Source: Punctularia strigosozonata HHB-11173 SS5
Lineage: Eukaryota > Basidiomycota > Agaricomycetes > Corticiales > Punctulariaceae
DNA length: 64,000 nucleotides
Reading direction: 5' to 3'
NCBI RefSeq assembly: GCF_000264995.1
Contig: NW_006767445.1
Coordinates: 442,084-506,083 of the forward strand
Below the pieces are notes generated by a model. That model was not told the origin of the DNA. It saw only the letters and a list, made by a program, of their open reading frames with translations, and searched no databases. How positions within the stretch are numbered: position 1 is the stretch's first letter; each line of letters begins with the position of its first letter. Below, one piece after another: positions 22,753-33,479 of the stretch. The translations under genes and the position numbers were made by a program.

Positions 22753-25265
22753 ATGGTGATAGGCATCCTCCCCGGCTCCGGCCACGGCCCCGGCTCGGGA
22801 TCCGCCCTCAACCCCGCGATCCTCACCCTCGCCGGGATCGCGACGTTGGTTGCGACCGTCGTCTCCGCCATCTCCATCTTCCTCCACATCAAGAACTACC
22901 GGAAGCCCATCTTGCAACGGTGTGCGGCCTAGCGTCTCACATTTTACCCGGTGGACTGACAGAAAGGGCGGCATTTACAGGATGGTGATCCGGATCATGC
23001 TCATGGTCCCGCTGTACGCCATCTCGTCGTTCATCTCGCTGTTCTCCCTCGACGCCGCGTTCTTCATCGACGCCATTCGCGATATCTACGAGGTACGTCA
23101 ACCTTGCTCCTGTCCGTATCAGCGGACACTGTTGATGGTGGTTTATCAGGCATTCGTCATATATTGCTTCTTCCAACTGCTGCTTGCGTATCTTGGCGGA
23201 GAACGTTCGCTGCTCATTTTGTTGCACGGCCGTCCACCGAAGGAAGCCGTCTTCCCCGCCACTCTCTTCATGCGCGAGATCGACGTCAGCGATCCATACA
23301 CCTTCCTATTCCTCAAACGTGGCATCATCCGTATGTTCGGAATCACATGCTACCCCTCCGGAGAATTAACTTTCATCATCGCAGAATACGTCCAGGTGAA
23401 GCCGGTCCTTGCGATCGCCACGCTCATCCTCAAAGCTACCGGGAAATACAACGAGGGCGACCTCCGCGTCGACTCCGGCTACCTCTACATCAGCATCGTC
23501 TACAACACGAGCATCTGCCTTAGCCTCTACTGCCTCGCCGTCTTCTGGATGGTCGTCAGCCAGGACCTCAAACCCTTCCGGTAATGCCACTTCACCCCTA
23601 TTCACCCTTATCTAACCCGCGCTTTCCATTTCTCTCAGACCGATGCCCAAATTCCTCTGCGTCAAGGGCATCCTCTTCTTTTCCTTCTGGCAATCGATCG
23701 GCATCTCCGTCCTCGTCAAAGCCGGCTTCATCAAGCGGCTCGGTCCCTACACCGACGCGGAGCACATCTCCCTCGGACTGACCGACACCCTCATCTGCCT
23801 CGAGATGCCGCTCTTCGCGATCGCGCACAACTTTGCCTTCTCCTACCACGACTTCGTCGACCTCTCCTTATCCTACGTCGCGCGCATGCCGATGTACTAC
23901 GCGTTTCGGGACGCGTTCGGCGCGAAGGACGTGCTGGAGGACTCGAAGGCGACGTTGCGCGGGGAAGGGATGGACTACCGCGCGTTCGAGCCGAGCGAGG
24001 GGTATATCCATCAGGGCGTCGGCCGGACCAAAAGGATCAGGGCGGGGTTGAGGTATAGCCAGGGCGGGAAGAAGAAGTACTGGCTGCCGAGGACGACGGC
24101 CGAGCGCGAGCAGCAACATATAGGTGGGGCGGTGAAGGACGCCGTCGTGGGGCGCGCGCAGGATGAGGAGGTGTACGCGCCGCTGTTGGAGGAGGAGGCG
24201 GCGGACGTGGTGCACGACGCGCCGGATATGCAGAGCCCGGGACGGCGCGAGCAGACGGATAGCTTGTGGGTCGATACCGGGCTCCGCCCCAGCTCGCGTG
24301 ACGACGAGGAAGATGGAGATGGGTTCGAGCTTCCGTTTGGCGACCCGGATCCGGCGGAGGACGAGCTGTTCGAGCACGCGAGGCGGTACCTGTTCGGGGA
24401 TTATAATTACCCGTGCATTGACGTGTCGTCGGAGAACGCGAAGGCGCGAATATGGGACGAGGAGGAGAGGATATTGAGGGACGAGCGGGGGGCGTATTTT
24501 TCGCCGATGAGGGGGCCTGGAGGAACGTATGGGGCGGTCGGCGTGTCGGCGAAGAGGCCCAGGGTGGATTCGGCGACGTCGTCGGCTGCGGCGGGGTCGC
24601 CTGTGAATAAGGGCAAGGGGCGGAGCGCGGGGACGCCGAGGGCGGGGACGCCGAAAATCGGGTCGCCGGTCGGTGAGGGTTATGTCGTGGACTATGAGTG
24701 GGACCGCGCGGATGCCGGGGACGCGGGGAGCGGCGTGAAGCTGCACTGGACGAAGGCGCGCAAGGCCGTCGATCGGCAACCGGCGCGGACGCGGTCGCCG
24801 CGCCCCGTCGTGTCGCGCACGGTGTCCGCTATCTCCGCTTCGGCTTCAGGGTCGGGGTCGGGTGGAAGCGCGGCGCCGTCACCGAAGGACCGCCCTGTGC
24901 TGCCGCCAGACGCAGTTGACCTCGTGGTAGAAGATTCGCAGGCGCAGGACGAGGAGATGACGAACGAGCGGAGGAGGGGCGAGCCGGCGCTGCGTGGGTT
25001 ACGGAAGGTGTACAGGCGTGGGTACATTGTACAAGGAGAGGACGGGCGTGAGCAGCAGGTCGAGGTCGAGGAGGAACGGGACGATGACGACGACGACGAC
25101 GATGGGGATGGGGGAGGCGGCGGAGGGGAAGAGGGTATGCGGGAAGGGGAGCGATTGCAGGAGACCCCAATCGAGCCTGTGGCGGAGAGAGTGCCGACGC
25201 CGGCGGTGGTGCATCGGGGCTTGGAAAGGTTGCCGAGCGATACGTTCGATAATCCGTGGGCGTAA
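22753..25265 (+). CDS. Organic solute transporter Ost-alpha / TMEM184 family protein
   Basis: Four exons (22753-22919, 22963-23092, 23150-23580, 23639-25265) give 784 residues. The first about 330 residues are a seven-helix membrane domain: LTLAGIATLVATVVSAISIF, RIMLMVPLYAISSFISLFSL, AFVIYCFFQLLLAYLGGERS, VVSQDLKPFRPMPKFLCVKG, ILFFSFWQSIGISVLV and others. The block VPLYAISSFISLFSLDAAFF and the FLCVKGILFFSFWQ segment are hallmarks of the family (DUF300/Ost-alpha, including TMEM184 and plant LAZ1). The C-terminal 400 residues are a cytosolic low-complexity tail rich in Glu, Arg and Gly with an acidic run near the end. Fungal members sit in internal or vacuolar membranes; transport activity is not established for them. 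Confidence 0.88.
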
Positions 25266-26937
25266 ACGCCGTCGCAGAAGGACCTTTTGGTCCTTCGATC
25301 TTCTTGTTTCATCGCACCTTTTGGCACTACGTTTCGGACATCATGGTCATACCCATATCAGGTCGTTCATCGCATGTTGCATGTAATACTCCACATTGTG
25401 CTTGGCACCATGTATACATAGATAGTACTGCAAGACGCAAATATATATATATATATATATTTGTCGTTGCTCACGCGCAGTTGTTCCAGACTATTGAGAG
25501 GCGATAGGGTGGTATGAATCAATTGTTACAACTTGTAGAAATAGGTGACCTCGAAAAACCATATCGTAGTTTCTCGACCGTATGTCCGTCCCCTGTCCCC
25601 ACCTACCTGCGAACCAAACCTATTTGCCCATTTGTCCCCTGTCCCCTTCCGATTTTCTGCCCGACCACTGATCGTGAGGGGTTCCTAGTCTGACCGTTTG
25701 AATGTTCAAATTGGTTTGAGGATCACTTGGTGAACTTCCACAGGCCCGAACTTGTGAGTGGTGTCCCTTGTCCCCAGGGGATCTGGCCGAACTTACGGTC
25801 AAAAAACTACAGTACCTCTCACTAGCGATTAGAATATGGGTCGAGCTGTCGTGAGAACTACTTGACAGGAATACATGTTGCGTGCTAAATCAGATAGAAG
25901 CGAAGACATCATATACAGCTTGCAGTACAGTGTATGACTGGGGGGGTCCGGACGACGACCGCAATATTGCTGCGATCTCGTAGCAGAGACAATCAGACGC
26001 TCATTTTCTGCTCGGGATCGCTTGCGGACTGACGGTTGTACAGTGCGCGGTGTATAAGCAGTAAGCATCGGACATGGTGACACGGACAGACTTCCAGCAA
26101 CCCTTACAGCCACCTCGCACACGACAGTGTTCTGGAAGATCTCGTAGTCCATAAGAACGGAGTTGAATTTTGACCAACCCGATTATCTAATCAACGCGCC
26201 TCCTGCCAAATGAAGAAATGAGGCGTCGGTCGAGAAGTATATGTAAGAACGTATGTTATAATGTATAAATCAGAGCTTGATCGTGCGCTGTCGGGCAGTG
26301 CTCCACACATACGCAAGCCCTATTCAAAGTAGAATTTGATTCCTATATTGAGAATTTGCGACTAGAGAGGCGATATCAATACCTCGGGCTCGTCCGCAAT
26401 GATTTCAGACCATGTGTCGTCCTATGGCGGACTCGGATGCTCGTCCGTCCAGGACACGGGATACAGCGGAGAGTACTAACGGATCGTTGGATGACCGGCT
26501 TTTCGTTCCAGAAGCAGTACGTCCATTCCACACGCATCTCTGAGATTAAACATGTTCAACGTGGACGCTGGCGAGAACAGGACGCACATTTTCTAGGTTG
26601 TACGCGAGCACGAACCCGACGGTCCCGACCCGACGCCGGATTTCCTGATATGGGGACGTCGCAGCCCGCTTGATCCAGACTCATCCCGCAGGCACGGAAT
26701 TTGTCAGCACCAGGAAACCAGCCTACGAACCTCCGTAGCACCCTCTGAATATCCGAGTAACAGATCAATATCGGAGTTGCGATGGTTGCGCGCATTAGGA
26801 TATTGAACTCGCCCGCGGCGCCATAGATATGGTACCGGGGGATGTCGTTCATTGTTAGTTCGGCGGGTTGAACGTCGCGGTGGCTCATCGCGCGCTAGGG
26901 GAAGACGCGGAGTGGGAGTTTGACCGAAAACAACATA
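25266..26937. other. Intergenic left of the nested transposons
   Basis: No gene recognised with confidence. It holds an AT dinucleotide run at 25440-25460 and a C/T-rich patch with repeated GTCCCCTGTCCCC motifs near 25590-25650. A 110-codon minus-strand open frame at 26556-26888 shows no familiar domain. The last bases before the transposon end in the TA target at 26936-26937. Confidence 0.5.
25440..25460. repeat. (AT)n microsatellite
   Basis: About ten AT units in the 3' flank of the Ost-alpha-like gene. Confidence 0.9.
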
Positions 26938-27012
26938 CAGCCGTTTTCAAAATTCTTGAGCGCGGTGCGAAAAACGGGTCGCGCGTCGTGAGCTGACCCT
27001 ACGTTCGGGTCA
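26938..27012 (+). repeat. Left terminal inverted repeat of the older transposon
   Basis: It begins CAGCCG after TA. The spaced blocks GAGCGCGGTGCG, CGCGCGTCGTG and CCCTACGTTCGGG align with GAGCTGCGCCAC, GCGCGTTGCGTCGTG and CCCTACGCTGGGG of the younger element's repeat. Confidence 0.7.
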
Positions 27013-27063
27013 CCGCCAAATCGTCGCCGTCGCCGGTCTCAACTGCCTTGACAAGCACGAAAT

Positions 27064-28858
27064 ATGCCTAAATCCCGCCGTAAAGTGGTGGAGGTCGAGA
27101 TGTCAGACAAGAAGGACGAAAGTAGCAGCGAGGACGAGCCGGAAATTGTGCCCCCTGGTACGCGATCATAGTCTCTACGTTGCATATTCATGCTCAAACC
27201 CGTTTTGGCTGCAGTTGCCTCGTTGCGCATTCGAATCCCTCCGAATGTAGCAGTACGCAATTCTCAAGGTATATTCTGTTAGTTTCTGGTGTATTTGTTG
27301 CTGACTGATGCGGGCTAGTTGTACGAGAGGAGGAGGAGAGTTCCGAGGACACGGCATCTCCCATCGAGAAGCATGATGTCCCACCCACTCTCCCAAGCTC
27401 CTGTCCAAAGCTCGCATCTCCACACGGAGAAATCTTCGATTTTCCAAGTTCTCCGCAGTACAGCCCAACGGATTTGCTCCCTGGTCCTGAGCCAGATCCG
27501 GTGCCATTACCCGCCGTCTCGACCAAATCCACGACCAAATCTTCGGCAAAACTGAAGGGCAAGGGCACGGGTAACCCGCGTTCAAAGCCTGACAACGGTG
27601 CCGATGCCGAAATATCGGTCTATTTTCAGGTTAACAAACCTGCGTCCGCACGTCCGCTCCAGAAGAAGGGCCACAAAGCCGAAAAACAAGATTATTACTC
27701 TTTCGGCCCGCTAGTCATGTCTGGAAAGTGGACATGGAACATGTTCCTGAGTGGTGCTGCAGAATGTGTGAAGTCGAATCTGTTGACGAACTTCAGGTGC
27801 ACTCATTTTCGTGGAGATTCCTCGAGCCGTCCACTGCACCCGTGCTTCCGCTTGTCAGCGAGAATGGTTTTGATGCTTTGATCACACAAGCACTCGGTCG
27901 ACAGCCCGCGAAGCGGTTCCTCACTGTGCGGATGGATATGCCACGCAAGCAGATCGACAGCCTTGTACGTTAGTCATTTCCTCAAACACGAGCTGGTGCT
28001 GATATAACGCTCAGCCATGGAACAATTCGAAGTCCAAGCATAATAAAGACAATGCTGACAATGAGTCCTCAAGTGGCAAGGAGCCTGAAGACACGCTACT
28101 GGCGCAGGTGAGCCTATATCGTATATTGAACTTGTACTAATAATCTGACAGGGGAAACGTGATGATATTATCAACGAATACGAGAAACAGCTTGCAGTAA
28201 AGTATGCACCTGGACTATGCGCAGAGCACCCCAACATTTCATGCTATCATTACCGCCCAGCAAATCTTCACTTTGAGCTCAATCGTATCTCTCGCCTAGT
28301 ATGGGCAAGTCAAATCGTGAGTGAGCCACTTACCCACATTTGATTGCTGACTTCTGCGAGCAGAAACAGAACAAAGCAACATTTGATCATCCTGTTGTGC
28401 CTTCCGCACATTTCTGCGAAGAGAAAGCACTCAAGACTAAGACTCCAGTGAAGATTCCGATTGTAACAGCTCCGACTATGCCCCAGCCGCTATCCGCACC
28501 AGAGCAAATGGTACCGCCATACATGCCGCACATGTTACCATACTTTATGCCTCCGTACATGCTCCCGCTGCCAATTATGAATCCGGTTACTCCATCGCCA
28601 TCGCCAAGCCGCAAGCGTAGCCACGAGGTTCTCCTGGGCTCGTCGCCAGTGAAAGCTACGATAAGCCTCAAAGAATTCTGTGATAAATATGGTCTACCCG
28701 AATCAACGAAGGAGCGTCTAGAAGAGATGGAGTTCATGCCTGGGGATAGTCTCAGTGGAGTCCCGGAATCGGAGTGGAAAGCGGTTGGTTTCAAGTTATT
28801 TTCTTGGAACCGGGTGGTACGGGCAAACACCGAATACAAGAAGACAGTTAAAAAATAG
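27064..28858 (+). pseudogene. Transposon accessory gene, older copy (one frameshift)
   Basis: Several exons: MPKSRRKVVEVEMSDKKDES (27064 on), two introns with T-starting acceptors, a long Ser/Pro/Lys-rich exon, then shorter exons. Aligned with the younger element's protein it shares a central block (SWRFLEPSTAPVLPLVSENG), a putative metal-binding block GLCAEHPNISCYHY with C-x2-H-P-x3-C spacing, LHFELNRISRLVWASQI, a Met/Pro-rich linker (MPHMLPYFMPPYMLPLPIM) and a C-terminal helical domain (LKEFCDKYGLPESTKERLEE, then PESEWKAVGFKLFSWNRVVR) that looks SAM-like. The frame slips by one base near 27768 between AAECVK and ESVDELQ. No known family was recognised. The role is unknown; conservation beside the transposase suggests a part in transposition. 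Confidence 0.75.
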
Positions 28859-28859
28859 T

Positions 28860-29982
28860 CTACTGCATAATGTATCCACTATGCTTGAACCATTGTTCTG
28901 CCTTCTCTGCCATGACCGTTGCGCATGCATCCATCAACACTGTGTAAGGGTCCTCAGCATGGCAAAGTTGCCGGTATGAACACCGTAGCCATGCTTTCAC
29001 TATCGCAGCAGCAGTGAGATCAAACAGTAAGGTCAAGATCAAAAACTTACATGCACTAAAGCTCTCCTCAATTGGATTTAGATCAGGAGAGTAAGGGGGA
29101 ATGAATATGAGAGAACAACCTAAAGTTAATAATCAGTGCAAAGTAAACAACAAGTTACGAGTTCATTCACACCTTGGGCTTCAGCCAACTCCCTCAAAAC
29201 CTCACTCTTATGTATGGAACAATTGTCAAGCAGCAAAACACTGCAATCACGGGGGAACGGGTTCATCTGCGGCAGCTGGGAAAGATTCAGTAGTGAACAC
29301 TGACAAAACACTGCCGGCGTACCACTTCTTCTACGATGAAATCGAAGAATTCGTCACTGTTGACCGACCCCAAAACAGGTCGGGCAGCAATGTAGCCCCG
29401 GGTAGATAGAGCAGCTACCAAGCTGTAGCGCTGGCCTCGTGCAAATGGGCTCTTGACCTTAACGGAGACTCCACGAGGTGCACGACCGTATACTCGACAA
29501 AGTGTCCTTCCATCCTTGCTGGTTTCATCCACTGCTACGATTTGCTGGGCGACAAGATGCCGCTGCACGTCTTCCTTCCATGCCTCTCGCTGTGCTTCGT
29601 CCTGCTCTATCGCAGCCTTCCTAAGCTTTTTGTATGTCAAACCCGCGTCGGCAATAATCCGGTGGACAGTGCTGAGGGACATGTTAACATCGCGAGCAAT
29701 GGCCAACCATTCTTGTACCTCGTCAAGGTACAGGTCCGGCGCCTCGGAGAGAAGCTGATGCATGTCCCGGCGAGTCTCGGATGTGATCAGCGTAGGGCGG
29801 CCCCTCTTTCCAGGTTGGTGTGGGGGATGGAATGCACCGTGGAGGCGTTGGTTGCGGCGCCATCGTCAGAGACTGGCAAGAGAGAAGCCAAGGATGCGAC
29901 AGATGCTTTCGGGGGCATAGTCATGGTATATAAGCCATAAAGCCCGCTCCTTGATGTCTGAACTGATCTTTTGAAAGGGCAT
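28860..29982 (-). pseudogene. DDE transposase (Tc1/IS630-type), older copy (in-frame stop)
   Basis: It starts MPFQKISSDIKERALWLIYH and has an N-terminal helix-turn-helix region, in which a TGA at 29866-29868 stands where the younger copy has Thr (SLASLTRW). The DDE core is complete: IVAVDETSKDGRTLCRVYGR (first Asp), VLLLDNCSIHKSEVLRELAE (second Asp) and IPPYSPDLNPIEESF (Glu), giving a D34E spacing typical of Tc1-like elements. Introns interrupt the core after FDFIVEEV and after the AEAQG segment, at the same places as in the younger copy. The end reads AEQWFKHSGYIMQ. The stop could be a CpG transition from CGA. As read, the protein would end within the DNA-binding region. Confidence 0.85.
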
Positions 29983-29989
29983 TGGTCGT

Positions 29990-29991
29990 TA
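29990..29991. other. TA target-site duplication, left copy
   Basis: TA immediately before the left inverted repeat of the younger transposon, matched by TA at 33186-33187 after the right repeat. Confidence 0.85.
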
Positions 29992-30066
29992 CAGCTGATT
30001 CGGAAAATCATGTGCTGCACCACTTTTTTGCGCGTTGCATCGTATACGAACCCTACGCTGGGGTTG
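29992..30066 (+). repeat. Left terminal inverted repeat of the younger transposon
   Basis: It pairs with the reverse complement of 33111-33185 over about 75 bp with four mismatches; the outer 21 bp are identical. Confidence 0.9.
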
Positions 30067-30108
30067 ACATCCGTTTCACCGTGTATGCGCTCGATAGCTC
30101 GCTGAATC

Positions 30109-31928
30109 ATGCCTCCGAAACGGTCAAAAGTCTCCAAATCTCGCAGCAGACGGCCCCCCAAGGCTAGGGCAAGTGATCAAGAACCATGCGAGCCGGAGGA
30201 AAATGCGAGGTCAGGTATGGAGAGGCTATTGCTGTTCTCGGTCTCCACTGCTATCTATGGGTTTCATACTCTCCTTTCAAGGCTCTCAGAAGCTGTTCAT
30301 CAAGCTTCCGGCACCCACACTTGCTAAATCCGACCCGAGTACGAGATTCTCCTTGCTCAGAATGACATTGTTGACTGATCATCCATAAAGTCGAGCTGTC
30401 CAGTGATAGAGACTCGAGCTCAAGTGACGAGGACCATCAGCACCACGAGGATGTTCTTGTGCAACGTGAAGAGGAGGAGGAGGAGGAAGAAGAAGAGAAG
30501 GAGGAGGAAGAGGGGGATCCGTTCTCCGAGTCTCCATTCAATTGGGACCTAGAAGAGACTGGCGGCGCCACGCCATGGCCGAACTCAGAGCTCGAGGTTC
30601 CAACCACGCCTATCGCAGCCCGTCGTACGTCTACAACTTTAGGACGTGGTAAACAGCCCCCGGTCCTGCGTGGTGATGATGTAGAAGAGCAGGCATTCAA
30701 TGTCTACTACGAGATTGTGGTGCCGGCCTCGTCTGGGACACGTGTCAGGGGAAGGTCGCAAAATCCCAAGGAGAAAGAAACCATCCATCACGATGGCCCC
30801 GCGGAAATTCCCATGGACTTCTCGTGGGAGGCATTTCTTGCACGAACTGCAGACACGATCGAGGGAGTTGGTTCCGTCGATCAACTCCCAATCTCATCGT
30901 TTATGTGGAGATTTGTCAGACTGAAGAATGCTCCCTTCCTCCCACTCAGCAAACCCGAGGGCTATCGAGCAATGCTTGCGCAGTTTGACGGCAAGAAGCC
31001 TTCGCAATGTAATATCTTCGTTCGCATGGCAAAGCCAAAGAGAGACAAACCTGATACTCCTGTATGTGAACACATTGATTGCTGTCTATAGTTCTAACGC
31101 CTGGATTCCAGACTTGGGCCGCCAAGGCGGACGATAGCAGTTCACCAAGTGACGAAGGTGATGCAGACTTAGACTGGAAGAGCATACTTAGCAGGGGAAG
31201 AAAGGATGAACCTATCGAGCATTACGCGCAGAGGATCCTCGAGATATGGCATATTGGAAAGTGCAAAGAACATCCCAAGATCCCATGCTTCTTTGGTCAT
31301 GAATCACAGCTTCACTTTGACTTGAAGGAGCCGGCACGCCTTGCGTGGGCAGCACAGATTGTATGTGATGCATTCAATCAAGCGGGGTTGTGATCTGACT
31401 CAGATTGTACAGGTACAAGGTGAGGCCTCGATTGTATGTCCGAAGATTCCGTCTGCTACATTCAATGTCCGGACTGCCTTGAAGAAGTCTGCTGTATCTG
31501 CTGCACCGGAACCATCTACCTCCATGCAGCCATCTACGCCGACGCCAGGTCAACCATACATGTTTCCTTCATTTGCTCCATCTTTCCCGTTCATGCCGAT
31601 GCCATTCCCATATTCACCTGGCTTTGCGCCCCATTCTAGTTACCCAAGCGGCAGCAGATTTGTGACTCCACAGCTCCGTAACAAGCGATCGTTCGATGAT
31701 CGGGAATCTTCACCGGTTATGGATCCAGTGTCGCTAGAAGAATTTTGCACAGAGTATCGTCTATCATCAACTATCCGTGATCGGCTTGAGCGGATGGAAT
31801 TTCAGCCTGGAATGAGTTTGGCGCAGATTACGGAGGATGATTGGAAGGAGAAAGGATTTGAGAAGCTTGGGTGGGGAAGTGTTGTTCGGGCAAACATGAA
31901 GTACAAGGAGAAAGCGAATAGCACATAG
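30109..31928 (+). CDS. Transposon accessory protein, younger copy
   Basis: The first exon encodes a basic start (MPPKRSKVSKSRSRRPPKAR), which suggests nuclear import. One or two short exons follow (about 30275-30370, joins uncertain), then a long exon with a Ser/Asp patch and a Glu run, the core block FMWRFVRLKNAPFLPLSKPE, an exon with GKCKEHPKIPCFFGH (C-x2-H-P-x3-C, possibly metal-binding) and LHFDLKEPARLAWAAQI, and a last exon with a Pro/Met/Phe-rich linker and a C-terminal helical domain (LEEFCTEYRLSSTIRDRLER, then WKEKGFEKLGWGSVVRANMK). All blocks align with the older copy. The frame is open to 31928. No known domain was identified with certainty; the C-terminus resembles a SAM-like fold by pattern only. 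A DNA-binding or assembly role in transposition is inference. Confidence 0.75.
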
Positions 31929-31932
31929 ATCA

Positions 31933-33060
31933 TTATCCGATACGGTAACCACTATGTCTAAACCAGCCTATTGCCTTGTCGGCAGTGACAGCATGAGCAC
32001 ATGCTTCGTGTATATCTAAAATTGGGTCATTGCTGTTGAGAAGATGTCGATAGCTTCTGCGAAGCCATGCCTTCACTGGCATAAAGTTAGCGACTGAGTT
32101 GGAGCGACAAAGTGTATTGCACACGCACATGCACTGAAACTCTCTTCAATAGGGTTGAGATCCGGTGAGTATGGTGGGAGAAAGACTAAAAGGCATCCTG
32201 CCATAACATCAGGACCACCGTGTGATGAGAGATTGCAACATGAGACACAGACCTTGTCCCTCAACAACACGGCGTAGCGTGTCCATTTTGTGGATCGAGC
32301 AGTTGTCGAGGATGAGGACACTCTGGTCTTGTGGATATGGGTTCATGCGCGGAAGCTATGCACTCGTCAGACTACTTCAAATGCATCTCCTGATGTGACG
32401 TACCACTTCCTCGACAATGAAGTCAAAGAATTCGTATGCGTTGACGGAGCCCTCCACAACACGTGTCGACACGTATCCCGAGAGGGACAGGGCTGCTACA
32501 ACACTATATCTTACTCCTCTGGCCAAAGGATTTGTCATCGGAGCTCGATCCCCTTCCTGCGAACGACCGTAAACCCGACACAAAGTCCGCCCATCCTTGC
32601 TTGATTCGTCAACCGTGACGATCATCCGCGCACGCAAGTGTTGCTGCACAGTCTGACGCCACGTAGCCCGTTGTTCTTCATCCCTCTCAATGGCAGACTT
32701 CTGCAGCTTCTTGTAGGTATAGCCAGAGTCGTTGATGAGGTCATGGATCGCGGTCTTCGAGAGAGCCAATTCGTGGGCAATAGCAAGCCACTGCTGGACT
32801 TCGTCAAGATAGAGGTCTGGAGCCTCTATAAGTAGATTCAGGATGTCGGACCGCTGCTCGCCCGTCGTCCGAGAGGGTCGGCCACGAATGGACCGGGGAG
32901 GTCGAGCAAGGGAGTCGTATTCCTCGAAATTGTGTTTCCATCGTGTCAAGCTAGCAAGAGACACGCCAATAATGCTACATATTGCTTCGCGTTCGAGTCC
33001 CCTGTCAATCAGATGCAAAGCACGTAGTTTGACGTCGTCACTAATCGTTCGGAAGCCCAT
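31933..33060 (-). CDS. DDE transposase (Tc1/IS630-type), younger copy
   Basis: It starts MGFRTISDDVKLRALHLIDR at 33060. The helix-turn-helix region REAICSIIGVSLASLTRWKH is followed by a second winged-type region (DLYLDEVQQWLAIAHELALS). The catalytic residues are all seen: IVTVDESSKDGRTLCRVYGR, VLILDNCSIHKMDTLRRVVE and LPPYSPDLNPIEESFSAC. Introns lie after the FDFIVEEV segment (GTACGT donor) and after the VVEGQG segment, as in the older copy. The tail is WFRHSGYRIG. It would cut and paste elements at TA sites. The upstream ATG at 33135 lies inside the terminal repeat and is less likely to be the start. Confidence 0.85.
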
Positions 33061-33110
33061 GGGGAGCGTATCAACGTGTATCGCTGGCGTGTCTGCGCTC
33101 TTGACACAGA

Positions 33111-33185
33111 CAACCCCAGCGTAGGGTTCGTACACGACGCAACGCGCAAAAAAGTGGCGCAGCTCATGATTTTCCGAATCAGCTG
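33111..33185 (-). repeat. Right terminal inverted repeat of the younger transposon
   Basis: Reverse complement of the left repeat, ending CCGAATCAGCTG before the TA at 33186-33187. Confidence 0.9.
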
Positions 33186-33479
33186 TAAATATCAGCTCGT
33201 AAGTACTCGTCGATGTCGAAGAAGAAAGAGAGGCGGCGATTGTAGCTTCGGTGTACCGGCTGTATCCACGGAACTTCTAGCCATATTTGCTACATTGCTA
33301 TATATCCACGGTCATCCTATATCGCTAACCCCCTCGAAACCCCTCCTCGGGCTGAACTGCGTCGTAGAAAACCTTCATGTGATTCTACTCAGCGGCTGTG
33401 AAATCCGCCTTCAGACTCGGAGTCTGTGAGCGCCAAGCTTGCGCGCCCCTTCATCGCTTCGTCTACTCTCTGTCTCTCC

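Larger units (their letters stand above)
26938..29989. mobile_element. Two-gene Tc1/mariner (IS630-type) DNA transposon, older copy, interrupted
   Basis: The left end starts CAGCCGTTTTC after a TA at 26936-26937 and its first 75 bp resemble the inverted repeat of the younger element. Inside are a plus-strand accessory gene (27064-28858) and a minus-strand DDE transposase (28860-29982), converging with one base between their stops. The younger element entered at the TA at 29990-29991, eight bases upstream of this transposase's ATG. The right end should therefore lie past 33187; the only hint is an 8-bp match (CGGCTGTA) at 33257-33264. The transposase has an in-frame stop and the accessory gene one frameshift, so the copy is not autonomous. 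It is older than its insert. Confidence 0.85.
29992..33185. mobile_element. Two-gene Tc1/mariner (IS630-type) DNA transposon, younger copy, looks whole
   Basis: A 3194-bp element with about 75-bp terminal inverted repeats (four mismatches seen) starting CAGCTGATTCGG, flanked by TA on both sides. It holds a plus-strand accessory gene (30109-31928) starting about 42 bp inside the left repeat and a minus-strand DDE transposase (31933-33060) starting about 50 bp inside the right repeat. Their stops are four bases apart. Both reading frames look open with consistent introns, so it may be autonomous. It is inserted in the older relative. Having the same two genes in the same arrangement in two clearly diverged copies shows that the second gene is a stable part of this transposon group. 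Confidence 0.9.

Noticed and set aside
23868-24779. 303-codon minus-strand open frame opposite the Ost-alpha-like tail
   Set aside because: Antisense shadow with Arg/Pro-rich composition; the sense strand encodes a clear family.
32990-33010. tRNA-like T-arm sequence (GCGTTCGAGTCCCC)
   Set aside because: It lies inside the transposase coding sequence and has no matching acceptor stem or anticodon arm.
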